A DNA stretch of 64,000 nucleotides, taken from Mytilus galloprovincialis. Lineage: Eukaryota > Mollusca > Bivalvia > Mytilida > Mytilidae. Location: NCBI RefSeq assembly GCF_965363235.1, contig NC_134838.1, forward strand, positions 5,895,001 to 5,959,000. The letters run 5' to 3'. A program made the translations under genes and the position numbers. The notes beneath the pieces are model-generated. The model was given only the letters and a program-made list of their open reading frames with translations. It had not been told where the DNA came from and searched no databases. This document shows, piece after piece, positions 35,490 to 48,264 of the stretch. Each line of letters opens with the position of its first letter. The first letter of the stretch is position 1.

Positions 35490-35810
35490 CACTGCAATAT
35501 TTGGTTGGGTTTGTGTTTTTTATTTATTTAAATCGTGTTGCACATTCTTCAGTTTTCTGTGTAACGTGTTGTTGTCTCAGGTTTTTCGGTGTTTATTTTA
35601 CTTTTGATTGGGTTTGTGTTGCTTACCCTTCAGTTTACTGTGTATTGGTTTGTTTAGTCTCGTGTTATTGGGGTTGGGTTTGTGTTGCTGAATGTTAAGT
35701 TTTCTTTGTAGTGTTTGCTTGCCTTTAGAACGAATTTTGGTGTGGTTTGTGTTGCTTAAACTTAAGTACTGTTCAGAGTTTTGTTGTGTGATAATTTTTA
35801 TAATGATAAT
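35490..35810 (+). repeat. Degenerate tandem block of GGTTTGTGTTGCTTA units
   Basis: The phrase GGGTTTGTGTTGCT or a near variant followed by a CAGTTTTCTGTGT-type phrase occurs about four times (near 35508, 35612, 35675 and 35742), 60-105 bp apart. The phrase resembles the reverse complement of the Penelope-like 3' tail (near 42245), so it may be an amplified tail fragment. Confidence 0.5.
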
Positions 35811-37800
35811 GGCCGAAAGGGTTCATTTTTTAAGGCTGTATGATGAGTTGTCGTGAAGGGGCATCGTTTAATGCGATATGGTGACTGGTCGACATTGAAC
35901 AAGACGTGGGTCTTATTTGCAATCTTATCTTTGTAATCTATATTCAGTTTTCCTTAAAAGAGGTCATATCTATATTTTTTTAATTAATCCGTTCAACGTG
36001 TTTTTGGTTTTTTTTAATGGTGTTTTAAGTGTGAAAAGCTGCAATGTTTTGATTGGTGAACATGACCCACTATGTATTTCTTTTCATTGTTGATTTACCT
36101 CATGTGCATTGATCTTTAAGCTAGTATGATGATAAGTGTTTAATCTTAATTCAAATTGATACCAATGATAACCACTTCTTTTTTAGCATTATTGCATACA
36201 ACCAGCCCTTATTTTGAGTATAGATGTACAAAGACTTTAAGCACATTCACTTGTTCTTAGTTACTGCTGCGCGAGAATTTAAGGAAAATGGAAGTGATAA
36301 TTTCAAAAGAAAAAATGTTAAAAGCAAGGATCACAAGGAAGCTTCATTGTAAAATTAAGATAGAACTTTCGATTGTTTCTTTAGTGCAAAACTTCAATGT
36401 CAGACAGTAAATTATTCTATTCTATTACGTAATTTCTCTTGTTTACAAATTGATCGATTAACTGAGTACTTTTGGTTTGAATTGTATGTTTGCGTGACTA
36501 TACATTAGAATTGCTTTCTTCTCTCCCTGGTTGCAACACGACTCATCTAACTTATTGGTCTGACACACCTGCTGTAAAATGTTTGTTAGTTAAACATCAT
36601 TGTCCCGGAGGAATCTGTGTTTCTAATATGACAATGATTTTTCGTCGTGTCTTTTAAATATGATAAGACTATTAGGTATGGTTGTTGAAGGACGGTGACA
36701 TATAGTTGCTTAAATCTACATTTTTTGGACTGTTGTCACATTGGCGAACATAACATATCTTCTTATTATATATCCGTTCCTCAAATCGACGTCCAAATCT
36801 GACGTCATAGTAAAATATCCTCAAATTGACGGCCTATCTTATTGACGTCCAATTTTTGGCTTCTCTTTTCGACATTCAATCTTTAGCTTCTCTAATCGAA
36901 CTTCCCTTTGACCACAAAATACCTAACTGAATCGAACCGGTATCAGCTTAAACCTTAAGACTTGTAAACATATTATGTGAGACAAATAAAAGTTTTTAGA
37001 GATTACATAAAAATAAGGAGATTTGATATGCTTACAAATGGGACAACTAATACTATCCAACAGATTTCAAATAAAGCAAATGTAAGCAATCATACCCTAA
37101 TTATAGGCAACTGTACGACTTTCAACGATGATAAAAACCCATGCCGTAAAGTCGGCTATAATAGACGACGCAATGAATAATGTAAACAATTCAACGGTTA
37201 AATGAAATGGATGCAAGCAATTTTAAGCCTCCACACGACCTTCAACAACGACTCCCATAACATACAGTCGATCAGAAACTTGTCCGTAAGTTGATGCAAA
37301 TGAGACAAATGGACAACTTTTCACCGCCACAGGATTATGAAGTAAGCATTTTTTTATTGCCCTGATAATACTATCTTAAAACGTGTCTTAAAAGTATGAT
37401 CAGCGTGACATCGATCAGATAGAAGGTAAACCACTGGACAACATAAGATCATTGTCCGATACAACATATTGATCGTAAACTTGAATGGCGTAAAATTAAA
37501 ACGTGTTCCATTAAAAGTCCTCGTAACTTACTTATTTATTTATTTATACGTAGTACGGTATGGTAATCATAAAAAATATAAAAATGTATTATATGATAAA
37601 AAATATAAAAATGTATTATATGATTGTTCAGTAGAGCATGTTATGTCTGGTGTAATTTTTGATGAATAAATTGACAATAATGTCTAGTTTGCATTTACAT
37701 ATGACAATATTTGTTACAATAAATTGTTCAAAAACAATTATATATAAACCATCTAACATTTGAAATTTAAAAGTTAAGTTTCCAACGATGAAAATTTCAC
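35811..37800. other. AT-rich spacer with a decayed R3 repeat
   Basis: It contains the fragment at 36660-36755 and a 25 bp direct repeat of two copies near 37570-37622. No gene recognised. Confidence 0.55.
36660..36755 (+). repeat. Decayed dispersed repeat (family R3)
   Basis: It carries TTGTTGAAGGACGGTGACAT and then GGACTGTTGTCACATTGGC, in the order of the R3 family end. Confidence 0.5.
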
Positions 37801-38165
37801 TTTTCATATCAAATAGAAGACAATTACAATCAAAACCAAGGAGTAAACAAAGACTAAAAAACCAAGGAGTAAACAAAGACTCACAAAACCAAAAGATATT
37901 TACATCAACAGTTATAAATATTAGATAAGAAACAACACAAACTCCGCGAAATACCGGGAATGATATCAGGTTCTCCGGAAGGGTAAGCATTTCCTGCACC
38001 GTGTACGGCACCCATCGTGTTATTTCTTTGTTCAGTTCGGTAATGATGGAAGGTAATTATGACTGAGGAAGAATATCAGATATGATTTCTGACACACTTT
38101 TGTCATAAAAGCCAATCAGCTCATGATGGCGTTCGTAAAATTTCTTGAGTGATGACCTTTATTTA
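37800..38165 (-). pseudogene. Penelope-like retroelement 3' end, diverged subfamily
   Basis: The minus strand reads KKFYERHHELIGFY and then SVSEIISDILPQS, matching the polymerase C-terminus of the 42421-43374 copy (RKFYGCHHELVDRYG, SVSQMISDIF equivalent). It continues into a 3' tail with TTCTCCGGAAGGGTAAGC on the plus strand, again shared with the other copies. Truncated at its 5' end; no catalytic region. Confidence 0.8.
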
Positions 38166-38314
38166 AGAATGTAGAGAAAAATTCTGGAGTATCTTACATT
38201 TATTCATTTTGGTTAAAGAAAAGTGTCATTAGTTTGTTCATGTTTTAACTGAAACGAAACATTTTGTTTTTGATTTCGTGATATAATAAAAATTAATCAT
38301 ATTTAATTCATAAT

Positions 38315-38400
38315 GATATTGCTTTTATCCACGTCATGTGATCACTGGTGAATAGTTGTCTCATTAGCAATTCTACCACGTCTCCTCATTTTCATTTTTA
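38315..38400 (+). repeat. Dispersed repeat end (family R3)
   Basis: It contains AATAGTTGTCTCATTAGCAA then TCTACCACGTCTCC, the end of the R3 family. Confidence 0.6.
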
Positions 38401-39366
38401 TTTGGAAAATATATCTATCACAAATATTTTGTGCAGTATCAAGTTTTCAAGGTGGGGAAAATAATGTGTATGTAAAGTCCACTGGACAATAGTTCATGCA
38501 TTATCTAGACAATGTTAGAATATTAATATCGAATAAGATTGTTTGACCGCAAAGCATGATGGGAAATGTATACATCACCTCGAAAAAAGGGTATATTTGA
38601 AAGGACACGATTTTTATTTTAATATTAAATAAAATTTATGATTATGGAGATAGATAGATAGATATATAGTTTATTAACGTCTCACCATTAATATACACAG
38701 TGCAATATTTACATTTATCATAAAAACATCAATAGATATTAATGCCATTCTTAAAAACACACTTTTAAAATTGATTGCATGATTAAGTTATCATTGATAA
38801 TAGTATATACCTGTCATGGAAGAAAACAGTGCAAATTTGATGGTTTTAATTGATAATGAGCAATCGGATATTGGGAAATTCATCTGGTTAAAAAAGTCTT
38901 CCTTAATATATCCGTAATTGTCATAACATATTGTATAATCCCCTAGGAAGATCGTATAAGTGGATTTAAGTATCGTCTGACATACATCAAAGGCTTTGTA
39001 ATACAGGTCAAGTTCACTTATAGTCTCTAACCACAATAAAATCCACTATTTACTTTTTAAATGTCACGTTGTAAATTTTATTTTTAGACGCCAACATAAT
39101 TATTCATATCGTACTACATGTATTCAGGCTTTTCTTCGAAATTTAAATTATATTTTTTATCTTGTTGAATGTCATATAATAACAGTTGTTCCTTTCGTTT
39201 TAAGTTTGTTATTTAATGGGGGAATTTTTGATACGAACATTTACGCACTCTTTGATATTCGTCTCTGTTTAAATGATTAAATAAAATTAAAATAATGATA
39301 CTTTGCAAACGTTATTATACATTTTAAAATAATATTTTGACTGATAATTTGGTATATGTTTCAATA
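38401..39366. other. AT-rich spacer
   Basis: A short GATA run is present near 38649-38663. No gene recognised; an 81-codon minus frame here looks accidental. Confidence 0.6.
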
Positions 39367-39550
39367 ACTCTCCATCCATGTCACAATTTGTAAAAGTAAA
39401 GCATCATAGGTCATTTAATTCAACACGGAACCATTGCTCACACCGAACAGCAAGCATACAAGGCTCCAAAAATGACTAGTGTAAAATAATCTACTCTATA
39501 TAAAAAACGAGAATCGAGAAAAATTATGAAACACATCTATAAACGACAAA
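39367..39550 (+). repeat. Dispersed repeat (family R5), diverged copy
   Basis: It contains AACTCTCCATCCATG, then GCTCACACCGAACAGCAAGC, then GACTAGTGTAAAATAATC, matching the blocks of 1447-1590 in order. Confidence 0.82.
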
Positions 39551-40339
39551 AAATTAAAGTCTTTCTCATACATCTTGAAATTGACAGTAATATCTCCGAA
39601 ATTAAGAAAGATACATACATTATTTTTTTCGATTGTGAGTTATAGTTCAACAGCCAAAGATTTTACAAAAATCTGTGAAATAGCCCATTTATTGTAACTT
39701 TGTCTTACATATAGATTTTATGTGTTTACACTTTTGAATGTTTCGTTACCTGATATAAAAACATTTCCCTATTTAGAGTAAACGCCTTTGCAGCATAATA
39801 TGATTTCTTAAGAAAATAACTATAAAAGGGTAAACAGTCTAAAAATAGTAACATATCGTAAAAAATAATCCTTTACTGTAATATGATGTTTTATTTTCGT
39901 ATTTTGTTGTTAATTTGGTTTTCTATTCTTCATTAGTTAATTCCCATTTATTTCCATTTTACTGGTTATTTAACTCTAAAACTTGTTTTTAAGCGAACCA
40001 TTGATCTTTTATTAAATTTTATTCAAATCTACTGTGTTTTAGAACTTACATGTTCTACTCTTATTCGTGCGTCCTTCAGCGGAAAAAACACCCGTATGTA
40101 CAAGTCATTCATAATTATCATGTTCAAAATGACTGAGGTGAGAGACAGCTAACCGCTAAACTTTTAATTAAACAGGACAATAGATGGAAAAGATAAAACA
40201 ATTAACACAAGACATATTAGTAAATCAAACATCGCAAAGATGTGCAAGGTATAAAGGGTGACATGATGTGTCTACATCATTGAAGCTGAAACCAAATCAC
40301 CAACGTAATCAAAATATAGTATGAGGGCAACAAATAATT

Positions 40340-40430
40340 GGTTTCTCTTAATTCCGTTTTGGGAGTGTATGGACTTTTTTCAATTTCCCTTGGAGTTCGG
40401 TATTTTTGTTGTTATGTTTTTACACCTAAA
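40340..40430 (-). repeat. Dispersed repeat (family R1), reverse fragment
   Basis: CAATTTCCCTTGGAGTTCGG is the reverse complement of the start of R1 (compare 44950-44970). Confidence 0.6.
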
Positions 40431-40814
40431 CATTCAATTCTTCGGCAAACTGTTGTTAATTTTCTTTATAATTTTCAGTAATATCGTTTTATTTGACAAT
40501 ATATATTCCTATGACATTTGTGACTTATTCATTCATGGTCTTTTTTTTTACCAAAAGCTTTAAATTTTGTCTTATCATCCTAAGATCACATCTATGACGT
40601 ACAATAAACAATTCAGCGACGACATAAGACTAATTTTAATCGATTATTATAATTTGAATTTTTGTTTGAACGTTCCAGGTAAATGTAACTACAAAAAAAT
40701 TCAATTACAACGAATAAATAACGTGCATTTTTTATGAAATAAAGTGGATAGATACCGCTGCTGGTCTGAAAGTCTCATTGTGTATGAGTGACCAAATAAT
40801 CAGTGTTTTGCCAC

Positions 40815-41430
40815 TAAAAGAGGGACGAAAGATACCAAAGGGACAGTCAAACTCATAAATCTAAAACAAACTGACAACGCCATAATAAAAATAAAAAAGA
40901 CAAACAAACAACAGCACACACGACACAACATAGAAAACTAAAGAATAAACAACACGAACCCCACCAAAAAACTAGGGGTGATCTCAGGTGCTCCAGAAGG
41001 GTAAGCAGATCCTGCTCCACATGTGGCACCCGTCGTGTTGCTTATGTGATAACAAATCCGGTAAATAGTCTAATTCGGTAGGTCACATTTATGAAAGGGA
41101 GGGGGATTGTAGTTACGACGTAAGGAACATATCCGATATCATTTGTGAAACGGTTATTCTATAACGGTCAACCAACTCGTGATGGCGTCCGTAAAATTAA
41201 CGAAGGGATTATTTCAACTTCACCATTTGGAACTCTTTGTTTAATACCTTCCTTGTGAGCAGCAACAAGAAAATCATGATAGGAAATGCAAGCATGAGAA
41301 TATCGTATCAATTGGGAGATATATACCCCGTATGCAGGTGCTGCTGGAATGTTGCTACTTAGAAATGGAAAGTTCACAATTTGAAAGCTGAAATCATCTC
41401 TTTTGTCGCTAACATGATTTATAAAATACA
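40815..41430 (-). pseudogene. Penelope-like retroelement, 5'-truncated copy
   Basis: The minus strand encodes DKRDDFSF, then FPFLSSNIPAAPAYGVY and SQLIRYSHACISYHDF, then loses the frame. It continues into the 3' tail shared with 42140-42420 (GGGACGAAAGATACC near 40821). It is cut at about 41430, before any catalytic motif. 5' truncation is typical of target-primed retroelements. Confidence 0.88.
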
Positions 41431-42070
41431 TATAGATAAAATTCTGTTGATAGAAGAAATTAAAAAAAAATAGGTTCGAACTCTTTCAGACGAAGTTGAT
41501 TTTGGTCTATTTTTCTGAAGTCCTTTTTGATGAGATGGCTCTTCAAAGTTAAAATTTTGGTTTAAACTTTTGTGATGAAGGTAAATTCAGATTTCGGACG
41601 CACCAAATTTACAACGATAGTTTTATTTATGCCAATATTTCTTTTTTTCCCAGAAGTCTTCAACCTATTAGGTATTTATCCAGAATGTTCTTGATATACT
41701 TTAACCCTACGTGCAATATTTTGTTTATCCAAAATTGGAATTGCGGTTGCTAAGTTCTGAACAAAGGGTTAAAAACAAGTAATCAATAGTAATAAACCAC
41801 CTTTTGATACCTTCTGGAGTCGTTATTTACCAATTTATATTTTTTATCTCAAATGTTTTATTTTCCTTCTTTTATGTGAATATTTGTTTAATAAAAATAG
41901 AAATAATTTCCTTTGAACATTTATAAACATGTGTTTAGCCTTGACTGAGATACGGTTAAAATGTCCTTATTATTCCCCAAGCTGTAAGAACTGTTTACAT
42001 GTAATATAAAACGCGTTCGCTACGACCCCGCCAGTTCAAGACTGTAAGAACTTTTTCTTAGTAGTCGACA
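41431..42070. other. AT-rich spacer
   Basis: No gene or repeat recognised. Confidence 0.55.
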
Positions 42071-42139
42071 TACTCTATAGCCGTAAAATAGTGGGTACAA
42101 GGTATGGGTTTTGTTCATTGTTACAAACCAAATTGTGAC

Positions 42140-43375
42140 CTGCAGTAAAAGAGGGACGAAAGATACCAGAGGGACAGTCAAACTCATAAATCGAAATAAA
42201 CTGACAACGCCATTGCGAAAAGACAAATAGTATACATGACACAACATATAAAACTAAAGAATAAGCAACACGAACCCCACCAAAAACTAGGGGTGATCTC
42301 AGGTGTTCCGGAAGGGTAAGCAGATCCTGCTCCACATGTGGCACCCGTCGTGTTGCTTATGTGATAAAAATCCGGTAAATAGTCAAACTCGGTAGGTCAC
42401 ATTCATGAAGGGGATTGTAGTTACGACGTAAGGAAGATATCCGATATCATTTGTGAAACGGTTATTCCATAACGGTCAACCAACTCGTGATGGCATCCAT
42501 AAAATTTACGAAGGGATGATTTCAACTTCACCATTTGGAACTCTTGGTTTAATAGCTTCCTTGTGAGCAGCAACCCTCTATCAAGAAAATCATGATAGGA
42601 AATGCAAGCACGGGAATATCGTATCAATTGGGAGATATATACCCCGTATACAGGTGCTGCTGGAATGTTGCTACTTAGAAATGGAAAGTTCACAATTGGA
42701 AAGCTGAAATCATCTCTTTTGTCGTAAAGTTTTGTTTTCAACCGACCTTCATTGTCAATTTCAAGATATGAGGCCGACTTAACTGTTTCTGTAGTATCGT
42801 TTATCTCTAGTTCGATGGGATAGATGCGTTCAACATAGTCTCCAAATTTTGAATTATTTAGTGAAAGAACATCATCTATATAGCGGAAAGTAGAGTTGAA
42901 GGATATTGCTAACTTCTTATCTTTCTTCCTAAGAAGTTCCTGTATGAATTCAGCTTCATAATAATAAAGAAACAAGTCAACAAGAAGAGGGGCACAATTG
43001 TTCCCATTTGGAATGCCGACAGTCTGTTGAAAAACACGTCCTCCTAATGAAACAAATATGTTGTCAATCAAGAAATCAAGCATCTGGATAAGGTCAGTTT
43101 CAGAGAATTTTTTGATTGAATCGGAGTGATCCTTTACAAAGTAGGATTTATCCCTTCCTAAGACAAGATACTTGTATCTACGTTGGTCATTCTTTTTTAT
43201 GAAACAAAGCAATACCAACTCTTTCAATTTGCCTTTTAGTTTGAAATGTCGAATGCTTGTGTAAAGTGTAGAAAAGTCAAATGTTTTAATACTATTATAA
43301 GATGAAAGAGATTTAGATAGTATGTATTTGGCCCTTAGTCTTTGGAGAATAACTGGCATTGTTAAATATACCACC
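42140..43375 (-). pseudogene. Penelope-like retroelement with reverse transcriptase domain, 5'-truncated
   Basis: An uninterrupted frame of 317 codons (43374-42421) carries reverse transcriptase motif A (TFDFSTLYTS, about 31-40), motif B (GIPNGNNCAPLL, about 120-131) and motif C (FRYIDDVLS, about 163-171). The region SNIPAAPVYGVYISQLIRYS and a C-terminal KFYGCHHELVDRYG follow. The frame runs into the shared 3' tail (42140-42420). Compared with the copy at 21.5-24.6 kb it lacks a few codons after SASYL. The first part of the polymerase is missing and no GIY-YIG endonuclease is visible, so it is an incomplete copy. Assignment to Penelope-like elements is from motif recall and should be held with some caution. 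Confidence 0.85.
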
Positions 43376-44734
43376 TTCCTTTATTTGATGATATAAATTT
43401 GCTTGTTTGTAACAAACATATATCGGAATAAAAAAAAAATCGTATTAATTCAAATAGACTGAGACTAGCAGAGTAAAAAAAAAGTTTCTCTTGTGATGCA
43501 TATTTATATGCTGTCATTACATTCCAAGCACTTATTTTGTGCCAGTTACTTCGTTGAATACTACAGGGGCGTACTGAAATATTAGACACTGTCAGCTATA
43601 ATAATATATAGCCGATTTTATAATTAAGTTGGATCGACAGTAGCGAGATTCATTGATGATTGTACCAAAAGATTGTACCCGTTACCTATATGATATTTAT
43701 CATCATGATATGATTGTTTGCGCCCGATAGTTTTTGCCCCTTGAGACATGCGTTATCTCATTCATATCGTTAATTTTTTAATATATGAATACTGTCAAGA
43801 TTGATTCACACATTAAACTCATATCCTTACAGTGTACTGTAAATGCTATGCTCATCGGATATAAGTTGAAGCATTTGTAGTAAAAATGTAGGAATATACT
43901 TTTCAATATTAATGTTTTAAAGATTAAATCTTTGTGGGTCGGAGTGGAAACAATTTGTATTTATATGGTAACATTGTAGCATGTTAAACTAGTACCTTGA
44001 AGTGTTGTTTGTTTTTTAAAAGAGGAAGGATAGTATTTACTTGTTTACTTATTTGGTATAAACAAGCTAAGTATACTACTCTACATATAATGATGTGATA
44101 ATATGATTAATAAGATGCAATCCTGTATCCTTAATGGAGGACTAAATGTTCCCTTTACAATTACTTTTCAAGTGTTTCAAATGTTTTATTCTTTCATCGC
44201 AACATAAAATACAAAGGGTACTGCATTATGATCATAATTGTGTTGAATAGTAGAAGTTGTTAAATGCCAGCCTTATTTTTAACTCATTAAACAGCTTTTA
44301 TGGTACAAATCCATACGAACAACCGTTTCATGCTTTAAATGACTTAAAAGATTCCTTATTTGATGCCGGTCATATTTTAAGTGAAATCTAACTTAAATCA
44401 GTTTTTTTTTTTTAAATCGATCATACTACGTCAATGAGTTATGCATATATCTAGCAATTTTAAAGTCACCGAAGGGTCACCCGACACACAACTTGAAAAG
44501 TTCACATCTCACTACGAAGTCAAGATGGCCTATAGAACTTTTTAACAAATTCTTAACTAATTGTCGATTACGTTATGAAGAATACTGCTCCGGATTAATA
44601 ACAACACATTACAGGCTACAACTGGCAAGTGAAATCTGTTTACACACCGTTGTCATTCAGCAACCTATGTAAAGTATATGAAAATGTATACAAACATTTA
44701 GCTTTTTCCAACAAAATACTCATCAATAAACTCA
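43376..44734. other. AT-rich spacer
   Basis: No recognisable gene, repeat or structured element. Confidence 0.6.
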
Positions 44735-44815
44735 TCATAGATACCAGGACTAAATTTAATCTATACGCCAGACGCAAGTTTCGTCTACAAAAGACTCATC
44801 AGTGAAGCTCGAATC
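44735..44815 (-). repeat. SINE-like dispersed repeat, subfamily II, reverse orientation
   Basis: It reads ATAGATACCAGGACTAAATT, then ACGCCAGACGCAAGTTTCGT, then ACTCATCAGTGAAGCTCG. This is the reverse of the copy at 54690-54870. Confidence 0.82.
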
Positions 44816-44934
44816 CAATACAGTCAAAACAAGGTATTAGTAAGTTTACTTCGTAGAAACTGATGTATGCATCGACACATATTTTAAATGGATTGCATAA
44901 CAATATGGGAAAAAACAATAAAGATAATCAAGGG

Positions 44935-45670
44935 AAGTAATATAAATACAGAACTCCAAGGAAAATTTATAATGGATAGTCTTTTTAATGAATGGCAAAG
45001 GAGTGGGTCTAATAAGACCCCTTGATGGCCCCAAAATATAGCAGTTTTACAAAATTGTTAAAATGTAATTTTTAAGCTATTTATTGGAAAGTAAAATGAT
45101 TCTGCTACGTGAATATGGGCTTTTTTTGACAATACAATGCACATTTATCGGGAACTAACATTATTAAGTCATAATAAATTACTGAAAACTTCACAATTTT
45201 AACATTTTAGTTAAATTTTAAACGGTTTTAGTCTTAAATGAAAGTGGCCGCATTTGTGTACATTTTTAATATTGAAATGTAAGTTGTATTTGATGATAAT
45301 ACATGACATATATAAAAGTTGAGGATGAACACGGATGCGGCAACTTTCATTCTTGACAAAAACCATCTGAATAATGACATTTTTGTCATATTTGATAGAA
45401 TTATCGTAATTAAGCTTGAATCAGACCGTTATTAATGAGTAAATCAGTTAAAATATTTCACATAAACTCATTGAATCAACTGAAATAGACACTTTAGTGT
45501 TTAAAAAGTATCCTCAATCTTTCGTCAAATAAACCTGAAATTTGAGGCCAAAATCGGCCCTTACCGGACCTACTCCTTTCAAAGCTCAAACACATCAAAG
45601 TAGTGGAAAACAACTGTCATGCACCTAATTTTGGTACAGACATTTTGAGTGTAGAAAGTACCGGTTTAAA
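44935..45670 (+). repeat. Dispersed repeat (family R1), split by an insertion
   Basis: The left part (44945-44999) has CAGAACTCCAAGGAAAATTT and AATGGCAAA. The right part (45577-45670) has CAAAGCTCAAACACATCAAA and GGTACAGACATTTTGAG. In the copy at 26870 these blocks are adjacent. Confidence 0.8.
45000..45576. mobile_element. 577 bp non-autonomous inverted-repeat element
   Basis: The left end GGAGTGGGTCTAATAAG and the inverted right end GGAGTAGGTCCGGTAAG begin imperfect terminal repeats of about 40 bp. An inner inverted pair (GAAAGTGGCCGCAT near 45240 and ATGCGGCAACTTTC near 45336) adds a second fold. It interrupts an R1 repeat, which fixes its limits. No coding capacity. The target duplication is unclear because AAA and TTT flank the ends. 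Confidence 0.78.
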
Positions 45671-46034
45671 TACGTTTTTGTCTAAATTTAAATCTACGTC
45701 GCATATATTATGTGATCTTACACTAAATACGCGTTAAGTGCAAATATTTAAGACTTAACACCTTTAGCACAGAAACCTATTTTCAATCTTCAAACAGCTC
45801 CCCGAAATTCCTAACTTTATAATATGTTAATGTATGTTATTATTCATTCATATAATGGGAAATATATGTTTCGATGGTTACAGTCTGTATACCATAGTAT
45901 ATGAAAACCTTATACCTAGGTAACTGTAGGTACATTTAACTGAGGATGGTATTAAAAACATCCGATGAATGATTAAGGTGCAAACGAGTTGCTGTAAAAA
46001 CAAATATATGTGATAATCAAAACTTGTACGTATG

Positions 46035-46260
46035 ATAGTTCTTATCATATCACGAAATCAAAAACGGAATATTTCGATGTGGTTTGAAATATTTGACAAA
46101 CGAAAACAATCAAATGAGTCTGCTGTACTTTACAAATTTTAATATTCGAGAATTTCAAAAGTATTCTCTATTACCTTACCGATAATTAATTTGTTAAGTA
46201 CATTTGCGTGCATTGACAAGTAAACATTTTATCATCCTAAGTTTTAAGGTACTGAAACGT
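46035..46260 (+). repeat. Segmental duplicate, copy 1
   Basis: It shares CTTATCATATCACGAAATCA, TTTCGATGTGGTTTGAAATA and AGTCTGCTGTACTTTA in the same order with 48265-48485, 2.2 kb downstream. Confidence 0.85.
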
Positions 46261-47524
46261 CGATGTTTTTATTATCATAACAGTGATAAGAAACTACGTT
46301 TGTCATCAACCACTAAATATTTCAGAATCTTTCAATAAGATGTTTTGGAAATTAGACTTGTCTTTTATAATGCATTTCAATATGATTTCTGGCCGTTATA
46401 GTCTGTTAGGGTTATACAAACGTGTACTGTCCAACACTTTGTTGAGAAGATAATATATTTTGAAGGTCAAATGGAAGATAGTTTACACTTTAAATCCTTT
46501 TAACGATTTATTGTAACTTCTTTATAATGAAGGAGTAAGCGATAAATTTCACATTTTAATGGCTATATGATACACTTTCAATTTCTTCATTTTAAAAGGC
46601 AGACATAAAATGGTCTACCGAATCATCTCAGATTAAAATTTTCTTTCATTCATTTGTAAACCTAAACAAGATTTTTACGTTTGAATGATATTTAAGCCGT
46701 GTATTGGTTTCAAGTGAACAAGGTTTCATTTTCTTTTACGCAAACCGATTTTAAAATTAGTATCTTGTAATCCTGTGTTTTTATTTGTCTGACTAATCTT
46801 GCATTGGTTCCAATTGCTCACTTGAATTTCTATCATAGATAAAAGAAAACTACGCAATGAAAAATAGCAATATCTTTTAAAGAACGTAATAAAACATATG
46901 TTTAGTGTATAGGGTGACAATTCTGAGATGTATGGAGCATAAATACGAAGAAGAAACATAAGTTTACTCAAGTTTCAAAATTCCTATTGAAAAGGATGAA
47001 ACTGATATTGTACATCTCCTATTTGTGTTGCAAATCAAACGTACAAAAAAATATCCCTTCGATTAAACCAATTGACGGATCGTTCCATTCTATATATATT
47101 TCAAACAAATATATAAAAGTAAATAAAGGCAACACTAGTATACCGCTGGTCGAAATTCATACCTCGATTGAGAAAAAAACAAATCTGGGTTACAAATGAA
47201 CCTGGTTTTGTGGCATGCCAAAACTCCTGATTTTCTGGCAATGTTATATTTAACATTAACATGACAACATTACATGACAGGACTACAATACAAATAAATG
47301 GGAAAACATATAGGTCAGATAAACACCCAAATAATGTTGTGCCTAATAGTAAACCCATATACTAGTACCCTCTATTTTGGCAACACGAATACGTAATTGC
47401 AGAGTCGGTTTCTTAAAACCAACAAAATTAAAATGTGCGAAAAGTAGGCAATTTCCAGTCATGGAATGTTAATTTTCATAAACTAAATGCCTAAAAATTG
47501 TAAGAAACATTTTTAAAACAAGGG

Positions 47525-47890
47525 TTCTAAGTGGTGAAGATGAATTTATCCCGTGAACATTTTATGGACGCCATCACGAGTTGGTTGACCGTTATTAAAT
47601 ATATGTTTAACAGATGACAACCACCATGTTCCAATTGCCATAAACACAACCCTGTTTTATTTTATCCAAATGTGACCTAATGAATTGACTTATCACCGGG
47701 TTTATACTAACATGATCAACACGACGAGTGCTTTTGGTGAGGCTCGTATTGCTCAGATATCAGTTTTCTGTTTTACTTTTGTATACTATTGTTTTTTGGA
47801 CTTTTTCGTGTTTTACTATGTCGTTGTCAGTTGATTTTCGACTTCTTTGTTCTAGTGTCCCTTTTTTATCTTCCATTTCTCTTTTACACA
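47525..47890 (+). pseudogene. Penelope-like retroelement 3' end, plus orientation
   Basis: It encodes FYGRHHELVDRY followed by a stop, the C-terminal step of the polymerase seen at 42421-43374. It then continues through a shortened 3' tail (CGTTGTCAGTTGATTTTCG and TAGTGTCCC). The middle of the tail is deleted. This is the only shared-tail polymerase-end copy in the plus orientation. Confidence 0.8.
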
Positions 47891-48034
47891 TATCATGTCA
47901 TTTCTTGTTCATTTCAAACACATAACCAAGTTTCTATGAAAATTCATGAAAGTTATATCGCGGAATAAGGTTGTTCATATGTGGCATACAAGGTTTTGTT
48001 GCATTTCACTATTTATATGCCTTTATTTCCTTAC

Positions 48035-48200
48035 ATTTGAAATTGATACTAAAATTGTACTACCTATGTATTTGATCCCCTGTAATTAATGGATAAATAG
48101 CAAAACAAAAAAGCGCTGTACCTTCGATTTATTTTTATGTATTAATTTGATGTGAGGATGGATACCTTTTGTTTTTGTATTAAATATAAGGAAACATAAT
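48035..48200 (+). repeat. Local direct duplicate, copy 1
   Basis: TTGAAATTGATACTAAAATT, CCTATGTATTTGATCCCCTG and GGATGGATACCTTTTG recur in order at 48500-48735. Confidence 0.82.
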
Positions 48201-48264
48201 GAAACATAATTATCTGGGGCTCAAATACATAGCAGTACAACTTGAGTATACATTTCAAACATAA

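Noticed and set aside
37469..38011. Minus-strand 127-codon frame as a membrane protein gene
   Set aside because: It overlaps the tail of a Penelope-like fragment and short direct repeats.
40321..40563. An 80-codon hydrophobic frame that looks like a membrane protein
   Set aside because: Part of it is a reversed fragment of the R1 repeat, and AT-rich DNA readily gives Phe/Leu/Ile-rich frames.
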